Below, in pieces: positions 6,420 through 10,237 of a DNA stretch of 10,237 nucleotides; the stretch's first letter is position 1, and each line of letters starts with the position of its first letter. The stretch is taken from positions 1-10,237 of the forward strand of contig JBEVNX010000140.1 of the NCBI GenBank assembly GCA_040507895.1, given 5' to 3'. The notes beneath the pieces were generated by a model. It ran no database searches. It was not told the origin of the DNA and was given only the letters and a program-made list of their open reading frames with translations. Source of the stretch: JBEVNX01 sp040507895 (GTDB lineage: Bacteria > Desulfobacterota > Binatia > JACPRU01). Made by a program: the position numbers and the translations under genes.

Positions 6420-7205
6420 GTGCCCATCGACCTGAGCGGCGACGAGCGCGCGCGGCCGTTTCGATTCGACGGCGGCGAGGTCGGCTGCCTATTGCTCCAC
6501 GGGTTCACCGGAACACCCTTCGAGATGCTACCGATCGGTGAGGCGCTGGCAAAGCGTGGATACGCCGTACGCGCGCCGCTGCTTCCGGGGCACGGCACTC
6601 GCGTCGAGGACCTGGCGCGCACGACTTGGCCGCAGTGGTTCGCCGCCGCCCTGGATGGCTGGACGGATCTCGGCCGACGCTCGCCGACCCGCGTCGTCTG
6701 CGGTCTCTCGATGGGCGCACTGCTCGCGTTTCGCCTCGCCTACGAGCGGCCCCGCGAGGTTCGCGCCGTGGCGGCGCTCGCTCCGGCGCTCGAGCTCGCG
6801 AGCCAGCGCAGCGCGGAGATCGCCCGCTGGGTGCGCTGGGTGCCCGCGCTGCCCCGATGGCTGGCGATCGTCCCCAAGCGTCCATCGAAGGTCCCCGGCG
6901 TCGGACGACGGACCCCGGCATACGACGAGATCCCGCTGCGCTCGCTGGCCTCGATGCTCGCGCTGCAGCGCCGGGTCCGCGCCGAGCTGCCCGCGATCAC
7001 GGCACCGGTGCTCGTGGTCGACGGGGGACGGGACGACACGGTGTCGCCGGCGGCGGCGACGGCGATCGAGATCGCTCTCGGCTCGACGGTGAAATCGCGC
7101 CAGAGGTTCGAACGGAGCGGCCACATCCTCACCGAGGGCGTCGACGCCGTCTCCGTGGTCGAGGCAGTCGCGGATTTCTTCGACGAGCACACCGCGGCGC
7201 GATGA
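6420..7205 (+). CDS. Alpha/beta hydrolase, carboxylesterase / monoacylglycerol lipase type
   Basis: This 261-residue serine hydrolase lacks a signal peptide. The oxyanion segment LLHGFTGTP is at 25-33, the nucleophile elbow GLSMG has Ser97, the acid is Asp205 in GGRDDTVSP, and the base is His235 in SGHILTEG, giving a complete triad. The lid region (about 125-175) is rich in Trp/Arg/Pro. The pattern resembles Est30-like carboxylesterases that cut short or medium acyl esters; the real substrate is unknown. The start is GTG 6420, 17 nt after the PpiD-like stop. No Shine-Dalgarno is apparent, and the palindrome CTCGG-GTCGG-CCGAG (6406-6420) touches the start. The TGA at 7203-7205 overlaps an ATG at 7202, suggesting coupling to the next gene, but that ATG is out of frame with it. 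Confidence 0.92.
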   Translation: MPIDLSGDERARPFRFDGGEVGCLLLHGFTGTPFEMLPIGEALAKRGYAVRAPLLPGHGTRVEDLARTTWPQWFAAALDGWTDLGRRSPTRVVCGLSMGALLAFRLAYERPREVRAVAALAPALELASQRSAEIARWVRWVPALPRWLAIVPKRPSKVPGVGRRTPAYDEIPLRSLASMLALQRRVRAELPAITAPVLVVDGGRDDTVSPAAATAIEIALGSTVKSRQRFERSGHILTEGVDAVSVVEAVADFFDEHTAAR

Positions 7206-7266
7206 AACGTTTTGTTTCGGCGTTGCGCGCGCGGCTCTGGAAGATCTCGGCCATCTCGGCTTTTCC

Positions 7267-7776
7267 GTGCGGTACGAAGCTTGCGTGCTCGCTTCTTCCA
7301 TGGATCTGCTCGGCAAAGACCCCGAGGCTCCGCTCGGCGCGGCGGCGATAGCCGTGTGGGAGTGCGTTTGGGCAGTGGTCGATCGCTTCACGGCCGACGT
7401 CCGCGCCGTGCTCGGCAGCCACCTCCGCGATGGTGTGGTGGGCGCGGTTCGCTTCCGGTCCGAGGGCCGGTGCCGAATCGGCGCGATTACCGTCGGCCGC
7501 ACTCGTCTGCGGCTCGAATGCCCGCTCGACACGTGCCAAGCCGGCGCTCGAGAAACGTCGCTCCGCGAGGTGTTCGGCGCCGAGGCCGCGCTCGTGCGCA
7601 TCTTTGTCTTCCGCGACTCGTACCCGGCGCCGGCGCGGCTCGAATCGATGCTCGTCGCCGAGCCGTCGAGCGCCCGATGGATCGCGACCGAGCCCGAAAT
7701 GGGCCCCGCTTCGCTTCGCGACGTGGAGGCGCTCAGCTGCTTTCTGTGGAGCCTGCTCGCCGACCTCGCGGAATGA
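7267..7776 (+). CDS. Unrecognised protein A, probably starting at 7202 with a frameshift
   Basis: I do not recognise this protein. From GTG 7267 it has 169 residues and looks soluble and alpha/beta, with several cysteines (residues 6, 33, 71, 87, 92, 158). Codon third positions favour G/C as in the neighbours, and the antisense frames look like arginine/alanine shadows. Coding character in the same frame extends upstream to about 7204 (ETFCFGVARAALEDLGHLGF), yet that stretch has no ATG, GTG or TTG. The likely native start is ATG 7202, overlapping the hydrolase stop, in another frame. One extra T in the T-run at 7210-7213, or a -1 slip there, would join them into about 191 residues beginning MKRFCFGV. 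It may be a frameshifted gene, a recoding site, or a sequence error. The TGA at 7774-7776 again overlaps an ATG (7773). Confidence 0.65.
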   Translation: MRYEACVLASSMDLLGKDPEAPLGAAAIAVWECVWAVVDRFTADVRAVLGSHLRDGVVGAVRFRSEGRCRIGAITVGRTRLRLECPLDTCQAGARETSLREVFGAEAALVRIFVFRDSYPAPARLESMLVAEPSSARWIATEPEMGPASLRDVEALSCFLWSLLADLAE

Positions 7777-7827
7777 CGCCGCGGTCGCTCCGCGCCCGGC
7801 TCCGGCGGTTGAGTCGCTTCGCTCACT

Positions 7828-8217
7828 TTGAGAAACTCGGCCTCCGTGGGCCTCGCCGAGCGCTACGGTATCGATGCGTTCGTTCTCTTCTGCGCGTATC
7901 ACCTCGGTATCACCGAGGACGGCGGCTACCGCTTCCAGAACATTCACCAGGTCGCGAGGCGCTTCGGCACCAATGCCGGCGTGATCCGCCAGTTGCTGAG
8001 CGAGTTCCGCATGGACTCTGACGTGATCGTGCACAGTGACTTCGACATGGCGGACGCTCAAGTCGACGTCATGATGGCTCCCACGGGAGTCAGCCGCCTC
8101 GAGCTCGCGCGCGACATCTTCGCCCGCTTCCGCGCGGCGCGCCCGCGCCGGCGCGACTGGCTCGCCGAGCTCGAGAGCGACGCCCGAGAGAACGAGAAGG
8201 TCTTCGGCCGGCGATGA
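7828..8217 (+). CDS. Unrecognised conserved-looking protein B, start uncertain
   Basis: No named family comes to mind. From TTG 7828 it has 129 residues: a hydrophobic/aromatic segment YGIDAFVLFCAYHLGI at about 12-27, then GGYRFQNIHQVARRFG (33-48). NAGVIRQLLSEF (50-61) follows, and the helix ends the part that reads like a helix-turn-helix-type three-helix region. After it come an acidic SDFDMADAQVDVMMAP strand region and a charged C-terminal helix (about 90-129). A role in DNA or protein binding is only a guess. TTG 7828 and GTG 7846 both lack a Shine-Dalgarno. An ATG at 7773 overlapping the previous stop opens another frame whose product ends EKLGLR just where this frame becomes convincing; removing one G from 7848-7850 would join them into about 147 residues. 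The TGA at 8215-8217 overlaps an ATG used, or nearly used, by the next gene. Confidence 0.75.
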   Translation: MRNSASVGLAERYGIDAFVLFCAYHLGITEDGGYRFQNIHQVARRFGTNAGVIRQLLSEFRMDSDVIVHSDFDMADAQVDVMMAPTGVSRLELARDIFARFRAARPRRRDWLAELESDARENEKVFGRR

Positions 8218-8240
8218 ACGAAGGCGCGGGAGAACAGACG

Positions 8241-9173
8241 ATGAAGCTCGAGGCACTCGCCGACGGTGTGTACGCGTGCCTGCAACCCGACCGCGGGCTC
8301 GGGTACAGCAATTCGGGGCTCGTCGATCGCGGCGGCGGACTGGTGGTCGACACGTTTTGGGACCTCGCGCATACGCGCGAGCTCATCGCCGCCTATGCGC
8401 GCGTGTGGCAGGGACGACCGACGCAGGTCGTGAACACGCACTCGAACGGCGACCATTGCTGGGGAAATCAGCTCTTCGCGGATGCCGAGATCATCGGACA
8501 TCGCCTCTGCGCTGCCGGGTTCGGCAAGGAGAGCCCCGCGATGCTGCAAGCCGTGCGCGGCGCCGCGTCGAGCAGCGATGCCGCCCTCGCTTCGCTCGGC
8601 CGCAAGCTCGCCGACTGGGACTTCGCCGGCATCGAGCTCCGCCCGCCCAATCGTCTGATCGAAGATCGGCTCACACTCGATCTCGACGGCGTGACGGTGG
8701 ATCTCCTCTACGTCGGCCCGGCGCACACCGCGGGGGACGTCATCGTGCATCTTCCGAAGGAGCGCATCGTGTTCACCGGCGACGTGCTGTTCCGCCGCTG
8801 CACGCCGATCGGCTGGGAAGGCACGTACGACAACTGGATCGCGGCGCTCGACCGCATCGTCGCGCTCGACCCGAACGTCATCGTCCCCGGCCACGGCCCG
8901 CTGTGCGGCACCGAAGGGCCGAAGGAGATGAAGGCGTACCTCGAGTACGTGCGCGTCGAGTCGAAGCGCTTCTTCGAGCAGGGGCTCTCCGCGCTCGAAG
9001 CCTCGAAGCGCATCGACCTCGGGCCGTATGCTGGATGGACCGAGCCCGCGCGCCTGGTGTTCAACGTCGAACGCGCCTACCGCGAGCTTCGCGGCGAGCC
9101 GTTCGACGCTCCGATCGACGCCGTGGCGCTGTTCCGCCAAATGTACGAGCTCGAGCGCGTGGCCGCCGCTTAG
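8241..9173 (+). CDS. Metallo-beta-lactamase-fold hydrolase
   Basis: This is a soluble 310-residue metallohydrolase of the MBL superfamily. The N-terminal DGVYACLQPDRG is followed by NSGLV and VVDTFWD. The metal motif reads THSNGDHCWGN (66-76), that is H-x-N-x-D-H instead of the canonical H-x-H-x-D-H. HTAGD (162-166), FTGDVLF (178-184, Asp181) and GHGPLCG (217-223, His218) complete the metal site. The Asn variant is one I associate with a subgroup of MBL proteins loosely called cyclase-like. Substrate unknown. ATG 8241 is preferred because GGGAGA lies 7 nt upstream; ATG 8214, which overlaps the previous stop as ATGA, would add nine residues. It is third in the hydrolase-A-B-MBL run. A hydrolase pair in one operon might act on related esters or thioesters, but this is speculation. 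Confidence 0.92.
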   Translation: MKLEALADGVYACLQPDRGLGYSNSGLVDRGGGLVVDTFWDLAHTRELIAAYARVWQGRPTQVVNTHSNGDHCWGNQLFADAEIIGHRLCAAGFGKESPAMLQAVRGAASSSDAALASLGRKLADWDFAGIELRPPNRLIEDRLTLDLDGVTVDLLYVGPAHTAGDVIVHLPKERIVFTGDVLFRRCTPIGWEGTYDNWIAALDRIVALDPNVIVPGHGPLCGTEGPKEMKAYLEYVRVESKRFFEQGLSALEASKRIDLGPYAGWTEPARLVFNVERAYRELRGEPFDAPIDAVALFRQMYELERVAAA

Positions 9174-9212
9174 CGGCACCTCCAGGCCCGTGCCCCTGCC
9201 CCGCTTTGGCGG

Positions 9213-9241
9213 TTGCATCGTGTGGGGCCGCGCGCTATGGC
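9213..9241 (+). promoter_or_regulatory. Weak candidate promoter before the small ORF and cold-shock gene
   Basis: TTGCAT at 9213-9218, a 17-nt spacer, then TATGGC at 9236-9241. Each hexamer matches three consensus bases. It lies in the 86-bp gap after the MBL gene and is the only promoter-like spacing I see there. Confidence 0.18.
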
Positions 9242-9259
9242 TTGAGACTGACCGGCGCC

Positions 9260-9412
9260 ATGAAGCTCCTCGCGTTCATCACCGCCACCTGCATGCTGCT
9301 CGGCACTTACGCGCTCGCCTCGCTGCGCCGGCGCCTCGGCGGCCTTCTCGAGGGCTGGGGACGGGAGCCGGTCGAGCGCTTGAGCCCGGCGCTGCCGGGC
9401 TCGCCGAAGTAG
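9260..9412 (+). CDS. Possible 50-residue membrane or secreted peptide
   Basis: I do not recognise this ORF. The frame from ATG 9260 begins MKLLAFITATCMLLGTYALASLRRR: a Lys, then a hydrophobic stretch of about 20 residues containing one cysteine, then arginines. It continues with a polar tail rich in Gly, Leu and Pro. It could be a single-pass membrane peptide, or less likely a signal peptide, since the Ala-Leu-Ala-Ser site is followed closely by basic residues. No Shine-Dalgarno is visible. It fills most of the gap between the MBL gene and the cold-shock gene, and its stop is 19 nt before the latter's ATG. The opposite-strand frames look like shadows. Confidence 0.4.
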   Translation: MKLLAFITATCMLLGTYALASLRRRLGGLLEGWGREPVERLSPALPGSPK

Positions 9413-9431
9413 TCCCCACCGCGTTTCCGCG

Positions 9432-9635
9432 ATGACCGGCCGCATCAAGAAGATCCTACGGGACAAAGGGTTCGGCTTCGTCCAGCCCGACGACGGCAGC
9501 GACGACGTATTCTTCCACCGCTCGCGCCTCGGGCCCAAGACGCAATTCGAGGATCTGCGGGAGGGCGACGAGGTGCAATTCCAGGTGCGCCCGGGCGAGA
9601 AGGGCCCGCAAGCGTTCGACCTGAAAGTGCGTTAG
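9432..9635 (+). CDS. Cold-shock-domain (CspA-family) nucleic-acid-binding protein
   Basis: This single OB-fold domain of 67 residues is the usual Csp length. The RNP1 motif KGFGFVQP is at about 12-19 and the RNP2 motif DDVFFHRS at about 24-31. The chain closes with FEDLREGDEVQFQV and EKGPQAFDLKV. Compared with classic CspA, RNP1 keeps Lys-Gly-Phe-Gly-Phe, and the Ile-Lys-Lys-Ile-Leu-Arg-Asp start resembles Csp variants with a slightly longer loop (LGPKTQFEDL). It likely binds single-stranded RNA or DNA in the cytoplasm as an RNA chaperone. Temperature control cannot be inferred: there is no long 5' leader, because the upstream ORF ends 19 nt away. No clear Shine-Dalgarno. Confidence 0.93.
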   Translation: MTGRIKKILRDKGFGFVQPDDGSDDVFFHRSRLGPKTQFEDLREGDEVQFQVRPGEKGPQAFDLKVR

Positions 9636-9943
9636 CGGCCGTCGAAGCTCCGGTTGTCAGCGCTCGGCCCGAAGTTCGCGTGGATGGCGTCGGTGTCGGG
9701 CGCCCGCGCCGCGAATGCGGGGCGAAGTCCCGGGGTGCGTGAGTGGCTGAGAGGGGCGCCGAGCGAGCACGCGGGGGCGGCGCCGACGACGGGACCCGCG
9801 CGAACTTCGGGCCGAGGACCCTCTCTTCCACCAGCAAAATCGAAATGCTATCTGCAACCTCTTCCCGTCGGTGGAGGGATTCGGAGATCGTACAGCCGGG
9901 TCCGAGGCCGGCGGGCATGGATTGACAACGGAGGACGAGCTGG
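9636..9943. other. 308-bp stretch without a gene
   Basis: This gap holds a long inverted repeat (9663-9816), a short A-rich patch at 9835-9853, and the ribosome-binding site of the ferredoxin gene (GGAGG at 9930-9934, 9 nt before ATG). Frames through it on both strands are arginine/alanine/proline-rich and lack family features. A TTGACA at 9922-9927 has no -10 partner. I see no tRNA. Confidence 0.7.
9663..9816. repeat. Inverted repeat, 18-bp perfect arms, possible MITE-like or structured-RNA element
   Basis: The left arm CTCGGCCCGAAGTTCGCG (9663-9680) is the exact reverse complement of 9799-9816. Pairing continues inward imperfectly, with the CGTCG at 9688-9692 facing the CGACG at 9783-9787. 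The 118-nt interior is very GC-rich and holds further short palindromes such as GGGCGCCC. No clear flanking target duplication is seen. It could be a non-autonomous transposon remnant, a genome-dispersed palindromic repeat, or the terminator/structured 3' end of the cold-shock message. Confidence 0.55.
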
Positions 9944-10237
9944 ATGGCTTACATCATCACCAGACTGTGCCGCGAATGCGTAGACACAGGCTGTGTCGCC
10001 GTGTGTCCAGTCGACTGCATCTATCGCTATCAGGGGAGCGACACCGCGACGTTCCCCAATCAGCTCTACATCCACCCCGACGAGTGCATCGACTGCGGCG
10101 CGTGCGAGCCGGAGTGCCCGTGGCAGGCGATCTACGAAGAGGAGGCGGTCCCCGCGCCCTTCCAGGACGACACCAAGCTCAACTACGCGATCATGGAGAC
10201 CATGGGGGACTTCAAGGTCGCGACGCTCGAGAAGATC
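9944..10237 (+). CDS. Ferredoxin, seven-iron (3Fe-4S/4Fe-4S) type, incomplete at the window end
   Basis: This is a cytoplasmic electron carrier; the first 98 residues are in the window and no stop is reached. Cysteines lie at 9, 12, 17, 21, 25, 48, 51, 54 and 58. The spacing C-x2-C-x4-C-x3-C-P and the second C-x2-C-x2-C-x3-C-P match Azotobacter vinelandii ferredoxin I. There the counterparts of Cys9, 17 and 58 hold a 3Fe-4S cluster, those of Cys21, 48, 51 and 54 hold a 4Fe-4S cluster, and the counterparts of 12 and 25 are free. The segment between Cys25 and Cys48 is eight residues longer than in that protein (GSDTATFPNQ region). GGAGG lies 9 nt before the ATG. The redox partner cannot be read from this window. 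Confidence 0.93.
   Translation, partial: MAYIITRLCRECVDTGCVAVCPVDCIYRYQGSDTATFPNQLYIHPDECIDCGACEPECPWQAIYEEEAVPAPFQDDTKLNYAIMETMGDFKVATLEKI

Noticed and set aside
7129..8256. Long minus-strand open frame opposite proteins A and B, with another at 6528-7826
   Set aside because: The products are arginine/alanine/serine-rich without motifs, and they oppose plus-strand frames with better composition and clear family content (hydrolase, MBL). They are typical antisense shadows of GC-rich codons.
9731..9760. GGGGTGC followed by CTGAGA, as in a thiamine-pyrophosphate riboswitch
   Set aside because: The second conserved half (CCTGAT...GGATAAT...CCAGCG) is absent and no thiamine gene follows. The same stretch, GAGTGGCTGA, also recalls a tRNA-Ser D-arm, but no anticodon or T-arm can be drawn.
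9922..9927. Perfect TTGACA -35 hexamer before the ferredoxin gene
   Set aside because: A -10 at normal spacing would fall inside the coding region at about 9945, where the sequence is TGGCTT, so it cannot drive the gene.

Overview
The window is GC-rich DNA, roughly two thirds G+C by eye with strong G/C preference at third codon positions. It comes from a Gram-negative bacterium: it carries a lipid A-type (HtrB/LpxL family) acyltransferase, a Tat export pair and a PpiD-type periplasmic foldase. The small DUF4911-like protein and the overall gene style suggest a deltaproteobacterial-type lineage such as Myxococcota or a relative. That placement is inference, not something the sequence proves. 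I see no rRNA, no convincing tRNA, no CRISPR array, no transposase and no phage genes.

Left block, minus strand (2581 down to 122): three envelope-lipid genes read as one unit: an LpxL/HtrB-like acyltransferase, a PlsC-like 1-acylglycerol-3-phosphate acyltransferase, and a family 2 glycosyltransferase of the polyprenyl-phosphate type. The last two overlap by ATGA. The block ends in a perfect 13-bp inverted repeat lying across the glycosyltransferase stop codon.

Middle (2715-6402): a divergent plus-strand pair encodes a TatA/TatB-like subunit and TatC. Two short minus-strand genes follow: a 39-residue single-helix ORF with a strong Shine-Dalgarno and a TTG start, and a DUF4911-like protein. 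Divergent from these is a large membrane-anchored PpiD-like peptidyl-prolyl isomerase.

Right block, plus strand (6420-9635): an alpha/beta hydrolase (carboxylesterase type), two proteins I do not recognise, a metallo-beta-lactamase-fold hydrolase, a possible 50-residue membrane peptide and a cold-shock-domain protein. Each of the first three genes ends in ATGA, so a start codon overlaps each stop. At the first two junctions that ATG is out of frame with the obvious downstream coding frame, and one base in a homopolymer would restore it. These are either real frameshifts, recoding sites or sequence errors, and they are the most checkable anomalies here.

The right edge has a gene-free stretch (9636-9943) holding an 18-bp perfect inverted repeat 154 bp from end to end, possibly a MITE-like element or a structured RNA. 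It is followed by the start of a seven-iron-type ferredoxin that runs off the window. Most of the window is ordinary envelope and housekeeping content. I did not find a clearly new defence or mobile system.
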